Below, in pieces: positions 9,809 through 22,918 of a stretch of 64,000 nt of DNA. The position numbers and the translations under genes were made by a program. The stretch is taken from contig OV050030.1 in assembly GCA_920105625.2 (NCBI GenBank), positions 316,644,289 to 316,708,288 on the forward strand, given 5' to 3'. Positions within the stretch are counted from its first letter, which is position 1; each line of letters starts with the position of its first letter. The notes below the pieces were generated by a model. That model made no database searches. It was not told where the DNA came from and saw nothing but the letters and a program-made list of their open reading frames with translations. The stretch comes from Clusia tigrina (Eukaryota > Arthropoda > Insecta > Diptera > Clusiidae).

Positions 9809-9972
9809 AATTTTGAACAGACATTTACCTTATGTTATTCCGAAGGCTGTAAGATAACCCAGCCGACAGATGTGGCGAACTTTCGTTTGCCGAAATGTTT
9901 CCTATAATTTTGAGGCGTGAACGCTGAGCAGGTAAAAATAAATGTCTATTGCTGAGGTCTCTGTTCAAAATT
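9809..9972. repeat. 13-bp perfect inverted repeat in the central block
   Basis: AATTTTGAACAGA (9809-9821) and TCTGTTCAAAATT (9960-9972) are exact reverse complements. A second short match lies inside them (ACATTTA against TAAATGT). They bound 164 bp and may mark a small foldback insertion. Confidence 0.7.
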
Positions 9973-10430
9973 ATTATAGAAATCAGCGCTTCTTATATAT
10001 TAAAATCTTACTCTAATTTTGTATACCAGAACATAATGATTTGTGTTCAATACTTATCCTAAATCATATGCGAAATATGAAAACAATTGCCGCACACATG
10101 CATTGGTCTGCAATTGCGTGTGGTCGGCATATTTTTGGGTTCAATGCATTTCTGGCCTTCGCACCAAATGCCCGCTATACATAGCGTCAGTTGATCCGCC
10201 GCTTTGGCTTGTGCCGTGTTGGCTTTGTTGTAAACTGCTTGCATGTGCGGTACGCTTGACGTGAGGGAGTGTAGGTTCAAATGCATTGTAGTATTTTGGG
10301 TACACTACACCATGGCGTCGATATTCTGTGAGCAGGATGCCGTTTACAGAATGCAAGCTTGCCGTATGTTGAAAAATATACTGTTTTGCTACCTGTCGAC
10401 AGTAATTTCGTTCGTTGCTATGTACGATAT

Positions 10431-10520
10431 TTGCATGAGAAACATATGCAATGTGGGCACGTAAGCTTTTATGACTTGCATGAGAAACATATGCAATGTG
10501 GGCACGTAAGCTTTTATGAC
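10431..10520 (+). repeat. 45-bp tandem duplication marking the left subfamily
   Basis: The unit starting TTGCATGAGAAACATATGCA is present twice (10431 and 10476). It is double in monomers 1-6 and single in monomers 8-14. In monomer 7 a deletion starts at the first bases of the second copy. Confidence 0.92.
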
Positions 10521-10539
10521 GATTCTGTGACAGCGATTG

Positions 10540-11210
10540 TGGATCGTACATGTAAGAAAAGTGGCATGATCGGTGACGACGAATTGCTTGCGGTGTTTTC
10601 CATGCCGCCCCCATGTCAAGCAACAAATTATGGGAAACTTGCCCATTGAACGAGTAAATGTGGCCAGGCCATTCACAACGAGTGGTGTAGACTTCTGTGG
10701 CTCTCTTATGACTACGTACAAGCTTAGGGGAGAACACTTCACTAAAAGCTACATTGCAGTATTCATATGTTTCGCAACTAGGGCTGTTTATATGGAGGTG
10801 GTCTCTGACTTGTCGTCCAAGGGGTTTATCGCAGCACTCAAGCGGTTTTTCGGAAGCCGAGGCTTGTGCACAGTTTTTCTGCGACAACGGCACAAATTTT
10901 GTAGGTGCTCGCCGTGAGCTGAAAGAGTTCATGGAAGCCTTTCACGAGCAGCAGTTACAAGGCGAAATATCGCAGTTTTGTGTCATCAGCAACATTGACT
11001 TTCGCCACATACCGGCGCGCTCCCACACTTTGGGGGACTGTGGGAGGCGGGGGTAAAATCTGCCAAATACCATTTGACTCGCATTTTAGGCGAGGCGTTT
11101 CTGACGCTTGAGAAACTGTTGCCTGTGGTTACAGAAATCGAGACAATACTAAACTCACGCCCAAGCAGTAATAACACCAGCCCATTTCCTGACAGGTGGG
11201 CCTCTTCGCA
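10540..11210 (+). pseudogene. Monomer 1: BEL/Pao integrase, broken
   Basis: Integrase inserts retrotransposon DNA into the genome. VRKVARSV-TTNCLRCF (about 10552-10599) gives the C-x-x-C half of the HHCC zinc finger. MGNLPIERVNVARPFTTSGV with DFCG follows, carrying the first catalytic Asp (10690-10692). CDNGTNFVGARREL gives the second (10883-10885) and GLWEAGVKSAKYHLTR the Glu (11044-11046). The three lie in three different frames. One shift is near 10868; the other is in the C run of the RSP/PHF block (10.99-11.03 kb), where all copies I examined show TCCCACAC. The histidine half of the zinc finger is absent. The catalytic core is recognisable but dead. Confidence 0.88.
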
Positions 11211-11242
11211 AACGAAAATATTTCGCTTTTGAACCGCTGGAT

Positions 11243-11464
11243 GTGACTGACATTCACAAAACAACACTTTTGGTGGAAAGGTGCAACGTACCAGAAGGCG
11301 ACTTAGTGTTGGTGTCAGAGGGCAACCTGCCGCCTAAATTGTGGCTACTCGCAATAGTGACGAAAACCACAGCACGTCAGGTGCGCGTGATCGACATAGA
11401 GACCAGAAATGGGTACATTCGGCGTGCGATATACAAGGTTGCATCGATACCAATGCCCGGATAA
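11243..11464 (+). pseudogene. Monomer 1: C-terminal domain of BEL/Pao pol (DUF5641 type)
   Basis: The open frame includes EGDLVLVSEGNLPPKLW, VRVIDIETRNGYIRRAI and KVASIPMPG, matching the C-terminal domain after BEL/Pao integrase (G-D-x-V-x-V ... L-P-P ... W ... R-V-V-x-x-x-T ... R-x-x-x-K-L). It ends at the TAA after 11461, which I take as the natural end of pol. In the left subfamily the link to integrase has lost about 23 bp after CCTCTT, which breaks the frame; in monomers 9 and 14 the link is intact (41946-42359 and 63338-63787 are open). Confidence 0.8.
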
Positions 11465-11482
11465 AGACGGTTGATCTGTCGG

Positions 11483-14400
11483 GAGCTGCATCAAGGTCGC
11501 CGGCATATTGCGAATTGAAAAGCAAGTTATGAATTTTTTAAGTATTTGGTTAGAAAAATTGCTTTTGAAGTACAAAACTTGTATGATACATTGTAAATTA
11601 AAAGTACGAAAACTTTTGGTATGCAATGTATTCTTTGCTGTATTTTACATATTATTGTAACAGTAAATCTTTTGCTAATTTTACATATTATAGTAACAGT
11701 AAAAGACTTTTTATTAAAAAAAGCTAAGAATAAGAAGACTTGAAATTGAGAAAACAATAAAGTCGGTCGCAACCACCTAAATTCAAAAAAGTTTACAGAG
11801 TTTTCTTTCTTAATAATTTGTAGTGTGATAGCTTATTATTTTTTTTATATTTAGGGAACGCAAAAACGATTGCGTCCTAATACTAAGCATGTTTTTTGCA
11901 GAGCACAACGTAGCTTACAAATAGTAGACCACCTCATACTGCTTTTAAAAGTAATTATTTTAGATAAAGGAATCCCAACGTGGTCGTAGAAATGCACCAA
12001 TATAATACAAAACAGGAGAAAGAACATTTAATGACAATTTAATTTAGTAACGAAAAGAGCGTATGCGGAGTTCATTAACGAGAATTTGCGGCTAGGACAT
12101 ATGGAAAAAGTAGACATTGGATGTCGACAAGCTGAAGTGTTTTTCGCTGCACCAACATGTGCTTCGTCTGGAGTTGCAGTTGTAAAATTAGCAGCGACTT
12201 ATGTCTGAACGACGTGATGATGAAGGGGACTGTAGTGCAAGATGACTTACTGTCTATCATGCTGTGCTTTCGATGTTACGATGTTGCGTTAACTGCCGAC
12301 CTGACGAAAATGGATCGTCAGGCAGGGTGGCTTATGGAAGAAGACACCAACTATCAGGCGATTTTGTGGAGACGATCTAGTGAGGAGAAAATGGAGGCGT
12401 GCCGGCTGCTAATGATCACATATTGAACTGAATCAGCTACACACGCTGCTTAAAACAGTTGAGCAAAGATAATGCTAACATGTTTTCATTGGCATCGCAG
12501 AAAATGCAGTCCGAATTTTATATGGATGATTTCATTAGTGGAGCTGATACCGAAGAAGAGTTATTTGAAATCTACGCGGACGTGTCAACCTTCACAAACT
12601 CCCCAAATTTCACGCTACGCAAGTTGCATTCAAACAATAACAGTTTCCTGCGGCAGGTGCCAGAAGCCGAAAAAAAAGAAGCTGCGTGTTAACGATACCG
12701 ACATCATCAAAACGCTTGGCATTATTTGTTAGTCAGCATCGGACTTATTCAGGTATGTTTGGCCAGATATATTGTTGTATTGTCGGAAATGTCGACTTTG
12801 TTTGATTCCCTTGGACTACTGAATTCGGTCATAGTAAAGGCGAAGATTTGCCTGCAAGACCTGTGGATTCAAAATGTAGCTTGGGATGAGTCATTACCCA
12901 TGCAGCACCACAGACAATGGACTGAGTTTCGTAACAAGTTGAAAGCGATGCAAGAGGTCAAGGTTACGAGTCATATTTTAAGCGCAAAAAACTTCGCAAG
13001 AAAAGAAATGCACGGGTTCGCTGATGCTTCATAGCGGGCCTACGGCTGCTGCCTCTACTCGCGCTCAATCGACGATGATAATGAGGTCTTTCTGAGCTGA
13101 GGGCGCATCGATCGACTTGTACTCTTTCATTTCCAACAGGGTGGCCAAGATCCAGGAGGCAACTAAATTAACAATTTGGGGACATGTTTCTTCTCGACGA
13201 AATCCCCCATATATCATATCCAGAGGTGTGTATGTTGACGAATTACTAAACTCTTTCTGGTTATCAGGTCCACCATTCTTAAGGAAGTCCTGTGACCAGT
13301 GGCCATCCAATAAGGTATGCAAAAAGCCAGCTGAAGTCATTGAAAACGGCGAATTGCTGCGGAGCAAGATAACCATTTTTCGCGAGGTGACGGGCAGTGA
13401 GTGTTTGCATCCAAAGCTGCCGTTATGGTATGTATCGCCAGAGAAATCGCTTATCGCTATTAGCTGCGTCTACCAGTTGACATCTACATAAAGTACAAAT
13501 GTGTGGAGATATTCTAACGAACCCATCAATTTTGAACAGACATTTACCTTATGTTATTGCGAAGGCTGTAAGATAACCCAGCCGATAGATGTGGCGAACT
13601 TTCGTTTGCCGAAATGTTTCCTATAATTTTGAGGCGTGAACGCTGAGCAGGGAAAAATAAATGTCTATTGCTGAGGTCTCTGTTCAAAATTATTATAGAA
13701 ATCAGCGCTTCTTATATATTAAAATCTTACTCTAATTTTGTATACCAGAACATAATTATTTGTGTTCCATACTTATCCTAAATCATATGCGAAATATGAA
13801 AACAATTGCTGCACACATGCATTGGTCTGCAATTGCGTGTGGTCGGCATATTTTTGGGTTCAATGCATTTCTGGCCTTCGCACCAAATGCCCGCTATACA
13901 TAGCGTCAGTTGATCCGCCGCTTTGGCTTGTGCCGTGTTGGCTTTGTTGCAAAGTGCTTGCATGTGCGGTACGCTTGACGTAAGGGAGTGTAGGTTCAAA
14001 TGCATTGTAGTATTTTGGGTACACTACACCATGGCGTCGATATTCTGTGAGCAGGATGCCGTTTACAGAATGCAAGCTTGCCGTATGTTGAAAAATAAAC
14101 TGTTTTGCTACCTGTCGACAGTAATTTCGTTCGTTGCTATGTACGATATTTGCATGAGAAACATATGCAATGTGGGCACGTAAGCTTTTATGACTTGCAT
14201 GAGAAACATATGCAATGTGGGCACGTAAGCTTTTATGACGATTCTGTGACAGCGATTGTGGATCGTACATGTAAGAAAAGTGGCACGATCGGTGACGACG
14301 AATTGCTTGCGGTGTTTTCCATGCCGCCCCCATGTTAAGCAACAAATTATGGGAAACTTGCCCATTGAACGAGTAAATGTGGCCAGGCCATTCACAACGA

Positions 14401-15201
14401 GTGGTGTAGACTTCTGTGGCTCTCTTATGACTACGTACAAGCTGAGGGGAGAACACTTAACTAAAAGCTACATTGCAGTATTTATATGTTTCGCAACTAG
14501 GGCTGTTTATATGGAGGTGGTCTCTGACTTGTCAGCCAAGGGGTTTATCGCAGCACTCAAGCGGTTTTTCGCAAGCCGAGGCTTGTGCACAGTTTTTCTG
14601 CGACAACGGCACAAATTTTGTAGGTGCTCGCCGTGAGCTGAAAGAGTTCATGGAAGCCTTTCACGAGCAGCAGTTACAAGGCGAAATATCGCAGCTTTGT
14701 GTTATCAGCAACATTGACTTTCGCCACATACCGGCGCGCTCCCACACTTTGGGGGACTGTGGGAGGCGGGGGTAAAATCTGCCAAATACCATTTGACTCG
14801 CATTTTAGGCGAGGCGTTTCTGACGCTTGAGAAACTGTTCCCTGTGGTTACAGAAATCGAGACAATACTAAACTCACGCCCAAGCAGTAATAACACCAGC
14901 CCATTTCCTGACAGGTGGGCCTCTTCGCAAACGAAAATATTTCGCTTTTGAACCGCTGGATGTGACTGACATTCACAAAACAACACTTTTGGTGGAAAGG
15001 TGCAACGTACCAGAAGGCGACTTAGTGTTGGTGTCAGAGGGCAACCTGCCGCCTAAATTGTGGCTACTCGCAATAGTGACGAAAACCACAGCACGTCAGG
15101 TGCGCGTGATCGACATAGAGACCAGAAATGGGTACATTCGGCGTGCGATATACAAGGTTACATCGATACCAATGCCCGGATAAAGACGGTTGATCTGTCG
15201 G
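11483..15201 (+). repeat. Monomer 2 (3719 bp), two internal deletions
   Basis: YMDD at 12519 and second integrase Asp at 14602. About 170 bp of RNase H are missing at a junction reading TCTTTCTGAGCTGAGGG (about 13088-13104). About 112 bp are missing at 13380 (TTTTTCG joined to CGAGGTGACG). Both junctions are shared with monomer 3. The 45-bp duplication is present. Confidence 0.94.
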
Positions 15202-18200
15202 GAGCTGCATCAAGGTCGCCGGCATATTGCGAATTGAAAAGCAAGTTATGAATTTTTTAAGTATTTGGTTTAGAAAAATTGCTTTTGAAGTACAAAACTT
15301 GTATGATACATTGTAAATTAAAAGTACGAAAACTTTTGGTATGCAATGTATTCTTTGCTGTATTTTACATATTATTGTAACAGTAAATCTTTTGCTAATT
15401 TTACATATTATAGTAACAGTAAAAACCATTTTTATTAAAAAAGCTAAGAATAAGAAGACTTGAAATTGAGAAAACAATAAAGTCGGTCGCAACCACCTAA
15501 ATTCAAAAAAGTTTAAAGAGTTTTCTTTCTTAATAATTTGTAGTGTGATAGCTTATTATTTTTTTTATATTTAGGGAACGCAAAAACGTTTGCGTCCTAA
15601 TACTAAGCATGTTTTTTGCAGAGCACAACGTAGCTTACAAATAGTAGACCACCTCATACCGCTTTTAAAATTAATTATTTCAGATAAAGGAATCCCAACG
15701 TGGTCGTAGAAATGCACCAATATAATACAAAACAGGAGAACGAACATTTAATGAAAATTTAATTTAGTAACGAAAAAAGCGTATGCGGAGTTCATTAACG
15801 AGAATTTGCGGCTAGGACATATGGAAAAAGTAGACACATTGGATGTCGACAAGCTGAAGTGTTTTTCGCTGCACCAACATGTGCTTCGTCTGGAGTTGCA
15901 GTTGTAAAATTAGCAGCGACTTATGTCTGAACGACGTGATGATGAAGGGGACTGTAGTGCAAGATGACTTACTGTCCATCATGCTGTGCTTTCGATGTTA
16001 CGATGTTGCGTTAACTGCCGACCTGACGAAAATGGATCGTCAGGCAGGGTGGCTTATGTAAGAAGACAACAACTATCAGGCGATTTTGTGGAGACGATCT
16101 AGTGAGGAGAAACTGGAGGCGTGCCAGATGCTAATGATCTCATATGGAAGTACAGCAGCTCCACACGCTGCTTAAAACAGTTGCGCGAAGATAATGCCAA
16201 GATGTTTTCATTGGCATCGCAGAAAATGCAGTCCGAATTTTATATGGATGATTTCATTAGTGGAGCTGATACCGAAGAAGAGTTATTTTAAATCTACGCG
16301 GACGTGTCAACCTTCACAAACTCCCCAAATTTTACGCTACGCAAGTTGCATTCAAACAATAACAGTTTCCTGCGGCAGGTGCCAGAAGCCGAAAAAAAGA
16401 AGCTGCGTGTTAACGATACCGAAATCATCAAAACGCTTGGCATTATTTGTTAGTCAGCATCGGACTTGTTCAGGTATGTTTGGCCAGATATATTGTTGTA
16501 TTGTCGGAAATGTCGACTTTGTTTGATTCCCTTGGACTACTGAATCCGGTCATAGTAAAGGCGAAGATTTGCCTGCAAGACCTGTGGATTCAAAATGTAG
16601 CTTGGGATGAGTCATTACCCATGCAGCACTACAGACAATGGACTGAGTTTCGTAACAAGTTGAAAGCGATGCAAGAGGTCAAGGTTACGAGTCATATTTT
16701 AAGCGCAAAAGACTTCGCAAGAAAAGAAATGCACGGGTTCGCTGATGCTTCATAGCGGGCCTACGGCTGCTGCCTCTACTCGCGCTCAATCGACGATGAT
16801 AATGAGGTCTTTCTGAGCTGAGGGCGCATCCATCGACTTGTACTCTTTCATTTCCAACAGGGTGGCCAAGATCCAGGAGGCAACTAAATTAACAATTTGG
16901 GGACATGTTTCTTCTCGACGAAATCCCCCATATATCATATCCAGAGGTGTATATGTTGACGAATTACTAAACTCTTTCTGGTTCTCAGGTCCACCATTCT
17001 TAAGGAAGTCCTGTGACCAGTGGCCATCCAATAAGGTATGCAAAAAGCCAGCTGAAGTCATTGAAAACGGCGAATTGCTGCGGAGCAAGATAACCATTTT
17101 TCGCGAGGTGACGGGCAGTGAGTGTTTGCATCCAAAGCTGCCGTTATGGTATGTATCGCCAGAGAGATCGCTTATCGCTATTAGCTACGTCTACCAGTTG
17201 ACATCTACATAAAGTACAAATGTGTGGAGATATTCTAACGAACCCATCAATTTTGAACAGACATTTACTTTATGTTATTGCGAAGGCTGTAAGATAACCC
17301 AGCCGATAGATGTGGCGAACTTTCGTTTGCCGAAATGTTTCCTATAATTTTGAGGCGTGAACGCTGAGCAGGGAAAAATAAATGTCTATTGCTGAGGTCT
17401 CTGTTCAAAATTATTATAGAAATCAGCGCTTCTTATATATTAAAATCTTACTCTAATTTTGTATACCAGAACATAATTATTTGTGTTCAATACTTATCCT
17501 AAATCATATGCGAAATATGAAAACAATTGCCGCACACATGCATTGGTCTGCAATTGCGTGTGGTCGGCATATTTTTGGGTTCAATGCATTTCTGGCCTTC
17601 GCACCAAATGCCCGCTATACATAGCGTCAGTTGATCCGCCGCTTTGGCTTGTGCCGTGTTGGCTTTGTTGTAAAGTGCTTGCATGTGCGCTACGCTTGAC
17701 GTAAGGGAGTGTAGGTTCAAATGCATTGTAGTATTTTGGGTACACTACACCATGGCGTCGATATTCTGTGAGCAGGATGCCGTTTACAGAATGCAAGCTT
17801 GCCGTATGTTGAAAAATATACTGTTTTGCTACCTGTCGACAGTAATTTCGTTCGTTGCTATGTACGATATTTGCATGAGAAACATATGCAATGTGGGCAC
17901 GTAAGCTTTTATGACTTGCATGAGAAACATATGCAATGTGGGCACGTAAGCTTTTATGACGATTCTGTGACAGCGATTGTGGATCGTACATGTAAGAAAA
18001 GTGGCACGATCGGTGACGACGAATTGCTTGCGGTGTTTTCCATGCCGCCCCCATGTTAAGCAACAAATTATGGGAAACTTGCCCATTGAACGAGTAAATG
18101 TGGCCAGGCCATTCACAACGAGTGGTGTAGACTTCTGTGGCTCTCTTATGACTACGTACAAGCTGAGGGGAGAACACTTAACTAAAAGCTACATTGCAGT

Positions 18201-18922
18201 ATTCATATGTTTCGCAACTAGGGCTGTTTATATGGAGGTGGTCTCTGACTTGTCAGCCAAGGGGTTTATCGCAGCACTCAAGCGGTTTTTCGCAAGCCGA
18301 GGCTTGTGCACAGTTTTTCTGCGACAACGGCACAAATTTTGTAGGTGCTCGCCGTGAGCTGAAAGAGTTCATGGAAGCCTTTCACGAGCAGCAGTTACAA
18401 GGCGAAATATCGCAGCTTTGTGTCATCAGCAACATTGACTTTCGCCACATACCGGCGCGCTCCCACACTTTGGGGGACTGTGGGAGGCGGGGGTAAAATC
18501 TGCCAAATACCATTTGACTCGCATTTTAGGCGAGGCGTTTCTGACGCTTGAGAAACTGTTCCCTGTGGTTACAGAAATCGAGACAATACTAAACTCACGC
18601 CCAAGCAGTAATAACACCAGCCCATTTCCTGACAGGTGGGCCTCTTCGCAAACGAAAATATTTCGCTTTTGAACCGCTGGATGTGACTGACATTCACAAA
18701 ACAACACTTTTGGTGGAAAGGTGCAACGTACCAGAAGGCGACTTAGTGTTGGTGTCAGAGGGCAACCTGCCGCCTAAATTGTGGCTACTCGCAATAGTGA
18801 CGAAAACCACAGCACGTCAGGTGCGCGTGATCGACATAGAGACCAGAAATGGGTACATTCGGCGTGCGATATACAAGGCTACATCGATACCAATGCCCGG
18901 ATAAAGACGGTTGATCTGTCGG
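15202..18922 (+). repeat. Monomer 3 (3721 bp), sister of monomer 2
   Basis: It has the same two deletion junctions as monomer 2 (about 16810 and 17101). YMDD is at 16241, followed by a private stop (TAA, 16289-16291) in the RT frame. Second integrase Asp at 18323. Confidence 0.94.
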
Positions 18923-21900
18923 GAGCTGCATCAAGGTCGCCGGCATATTGCGAATTGAAAAGCAAGTTATGAATTTTTTAAGTATTTGGTTTAGAAAAAT
19001 TGCTTTTGAAGTACAAAACTTGTATGATACATTGTAAATTAAAAATACGAAAACTTTTGGTATGCAATGTATTCTTTGCTGTATTTTACATATTATTGTA
19101 ACAGTAAATCTTTTGCTAATTTTACATATTATAGTAACAGTAAAAACCATTTTTATTAAAAAAGCTAAGAATAAGAAGACTTGAAATTGAGCAAACAATA
19201 AAGTCGGTCGCAACCACCTAAATTCAAAAAAGTTTAAAGAGTTTTCTTTCTTAATAATTTGTAGTGTGATAGCTTATTACTTTTTTTATATTTAGGGAAC
19301 GCAAAAACGTTTGCGTCCTAATACTAAGCATGTTTTTTGCAGAGCACAACGTAGCTTACAAATAGTAGACCACCTCATACCGCTTTTAAAAGTAATTATT
19401 TCAGATAAAGGAATCCCAACGTGGTCGTAGAAATGCACCAATATAATACAAAACAGGAGAACGAACATTTAATGAAAATTTAATTTAGTAACGAAAAAAG
19501 CGTATGCGGAGTTCATTAACGAGAATTTGCGGCTAGGACATATGGAAAAAGTAGACACATTGGATGTCGACAAGCTGAAGTGTTTTTCGCTGCACCAACA
19601 TGTGCTTCGTCTGGAGTTGCAGTTGTAAAATTAGCCGCGACTTATGTCTGAACGACGTGATGATGAAGGGGACTGTAGTGCAAGATGACTTACTGTACAT
19701 CATGCTGTGCTTTCGATGTTACGTTAACTGCCGACCTGACGAAAATGGATCGTCAGGCAGGGTGGCTTATGGAAGAAGACACCAACTATCAGGCGATTTT
19801 GTGGAGACGATCTAGTGAGGAGAAAATGGAGGCGTGCCGGCTGCTAATGATCACATATTGAACTGAATCAGCTACACACGCTGCTTAAAACAGTTGGGCG
19901 AAGATAATGCTAACATGTTTTCATTGGCATCGCAGAAAATGCAGTCCGAATTTTATATGGATGATTTCATTAGTGGAGCTGATACCGAAGAAGAGTTATT
20001 TAAAATCTACGCGGACGTGTCAACCTTCACAAACTCCCCAAATTTTACGCTACGCAAGTTGCATTCAAACAATAACAGTTTCCTGCGGCAGGTGCCAGAA
20101 GCCGAAAAAAAGAAGCTGCGTGCTAACGATACCGAAATCATCAAAACGCTTGGCATTATTTGTTAGTCAGCATCGGACTTGTTCTGGTATGTTTGGCCAG
20201 ATATATTGTTGTATTGTCGGAAATGTCGACTTTGTTTGATTCCCTTGGACTACTGAATCCGGTCATAGTAAAGGCGAAGATTTGCCTGCAAGACCTGTGG
20301 ATTCAAAATGTAGCTTGGGATGAGTCATTACCCATGCAGCACCACAGACAATGGGCTGAGTTTCGTAACAAGTTGAAAGCGATGCAAGAGGTCAAGGTTA
20401 CGAGTCATATTTTAAGCGCAAAAAACTTCGCAAGAAAAGAAATGCACGGGTTCGCTGATGCTTCATAGCGGGCCTACGGCTGCTGCCTCTACTCGCGCTC
20501 AATCGACGATGATAATGAGGTCTTTCGTGCAATTGTGGAGTGCAAAATCAAGAGTTACACCCCTCAAAACAAAATCATTGCCCAGATTGGAGCTCATGTC
20601 AAGTAAACTGCTGTCTATATTGGTGGAAAAGACACAAGCGAGTTTTCTCCATTCAACTTGATGCGCTGTATCTGTGGAGCGACTCGGAGATAGTGCTCGA
20701 GTGGCTGAGGGCGCATCCATCGACTTGTACTCTTTAGTTTCCAACAGGGTGGCCAAGATCCAGGAGGCAACTAAATTAACAATTTGGGGACATGTTTCTT
20801 CTCGACGAAATCCCCCATATATCATATCCAGAAGTGTGTATGTTGACGAATTACTAAACTCTTTCTGGTTCTCAGGTCCACCATTCTTAAGGAACTCCTG
20901 TGACCAGTGGCCATCCAATAAGGTATGCAAAAAGCCAGCTGAAGTCATTGAAAACGGCGGATTACTGCGGAGCAAGATAACCCTTTTTCGGTTGGTTAAT
21001 GCTAGACGAAGCGTTAATTCGTATTGTATATTATTGCAGCACCACTACTTCGGTAGAGAGTACAGAGAGCTACAAAGAAAGGGCGAAGTGCACTCATCAA
21101 GCGAGGTGACGGGCAGTGAGTGTTTGCATCCAAAGCTGCCATTATGGTATGTATCGCCAGAGAGATCGCTTATCGCTATTAGCTGCGTCTACCAGTTGAC
21201 ATCTACATAAAGTATAAATGTGTGGATATATTCTAACGAACCCATCAATTTTGACAGATATTTACCTTATGTTATTGCGAAGGCTGTAAGATAACCCAGC
21301 CGATAGATGTGGCGAACTTTCGTTTGCCGAAATGTTTCCTATAATTTCGAGGCATGAATGCTGAGCAGGGAAAAATAAATGTCTATTGCTGAGGTCTCTG
21401 TTCAAAATTATTATAGAAATCAGCGCTTCCTATATATTTAAATTTTACTATAATTTTGTATACCAGAACATAATTATTTGTGTTCAATACTTATCCTAAA
21501 TCATATGCGAAATATGAAAACAATTGCCGCACACATGCATTGGTCTGCAATTGCGTGTGGTCGGCATATTTTTGGGTTCAATGCATTTCTGGCCTTCGCA
21601 CCAAATGCCCGCTATACATAGCGTCAGTTGATCCGCCGCTTTGGCTTGTGCCGTGTTGGCTTTGTTGTAAAGTGCTTGCATGTGCGGTACGCTTGACGTG
21701 AGGGAGTGTAGGTTGAAATGCATTGTAGTATTTTGGGTACACTACACCATGGCGTCGATATTCTGTGAGCAGGATGCCGTTTACAGAATGCAAGCTTGCC
21801 GTATGTTGAAAAATATACTGTTTTGCTACCTGTCGACAGTAATTTCGTTCGTTGCTATGTACGATATTTGCATGAGAAACATATCCAATGTGGGCACGTA

Positions 21901-22918
21901 AGCTTTTATGACTTGCATGAGAAACATATGCAATGTGGGCACGTAAGCTTTTATGACGATTCTGTGACAGCGATTGTGGATCGTACATGTAAGAAAAGTG
22001 GCACGATCGGTGACGACGAATTGCTTGCGGCGTTTTCCATGCCGCCCCCATGTCAAGCAACAAATTATGGGAAACTTGCCCATTGAACGAGTAAATGTGG
22101 CCAGGCCATTCACAACGAGTGGTGTAGACTTCTGTGGCTCTCTTATGACTACGTACAAGCTTAGGGGAGAACACTTAACTAAAAGCTACATTGCAGTATT
22201 CATATGTTTCGCAACTAGGGCTGTTTATATGGAGGTGGTCTCTGACTTGTCAGCCAAGGGGTTTATCGCAGCACTCAAGCGGTTTTTCGCAAGCCGAGGC
22301 TTGTGCACAGTTTTTCTGCGACAACGGCACAAATTTTGTAGGTGCTCGCCGTGAGCTGAAAGAGTTCATGGAAGCCTTTCACGAGCAGCAGTTACAAGGC
22401 GAAATATCGCAGTTTTGTGTCATCAGCAACATTGACTTTCGCCACATACCGGCGCGCTCCCACACTTTGGGGGACTGTGGGAGGCGGGGGTAAAATCTGC
22501 CAAATACCATTTGACTCGCATTTTAGGCGAGGCGTTTCTACGCTTGAGAAACTGTCCCCTGTGGTTACAGAAATCGAGACAATACTAAACTCACGCCCAA
22601 GCAGTAATAACACCAGCCCATTTCCTGACAGGTGGGCCTCTTCGAAAACGAAAATATTTCGCTTTTGAACCGCTGGATGTGACTGACATTCACAAAACAA
22701 CACTTTTGGTGGAAAGGTGCAACGTACCAGAAGGCGACTTAGTGTTGGTGTCAGAGGGCAACCTGCCGCCTAAATTGTGGCTACTCGCAATAGTGACGAA
22801 AACCACAGCACGTCAGGTGCGCGTGATCGACATAGAGACCAGAAATGAGTACATTCGGCGTGCGATATACAAGGTTGCATCTATACCAATGCCCGGATAA
22901 AGACGGTTGATCTGTCGG
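18923..22918 (+). repeat. Monomer 4 (3996 bp)
   Basis: Near full-length left-subfamily copy. YMDD at 19954 and second integrase Asp at 22320. It lacks a few bases near 19720 (GTTACGTTAACTG), a change shared with monomer 6 at 27720. One base is missing in TTTCTACGCTTGAG (about 22537), a private frameshift in integrase. Confidence 0.94.

Larger units (their letters stand above)
9540..10520 (+). other. Monomer 1: ~1-kb central block of unknown origin
   Basis: This lies where BEL/Pao pol should have the linker and first half of the integrase zinc finger, but I recognise neither. A frame runs on to 9772 without known motifs. Then comes AT-rich sequence with a 13-bp inverted repeat (9809-9821 and 9960-9972), several short open frames on both strands, and the 45-bp duplication. 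It recurs in monomers 1-14, with deletions in 2, 3 and 7, and is absent from monomer 0. It could be an inserted element, a lineage-specific pol region decayed beyond recognition, or captured host DNA. Confidence 0.6.
7482..11482 (+). repeat. Monomer 1: full-length reference copy (4001 bp)
   Basis: Left-subfamily copy without the large deletions; its parts are annotated separately as the reference. YMDD is at 8516. Integrase D, D and E codons are at 10690, 10883 and 11044, in three different frames. The 45-bp duplication is present (10431-10520). Confidence 0.95.

Noticed and set aside
10120..10160. tRNA-like B-box (GGTTCAATGC) in the central block, suggesting a SINE
   Set aside because: No matching A-box at the right distance and no cloverleaf or poly(A)-type tail is visible.
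10141..10932. Long minus-strand open frame (263 codons) in monomer 1, with shorter versions in other copies
   Set aside because: It runs antisense through the central block and the integrase region, its length changes with each local indel, and it has no recognisable domain. It is a shadow frame of a repeated sequence.
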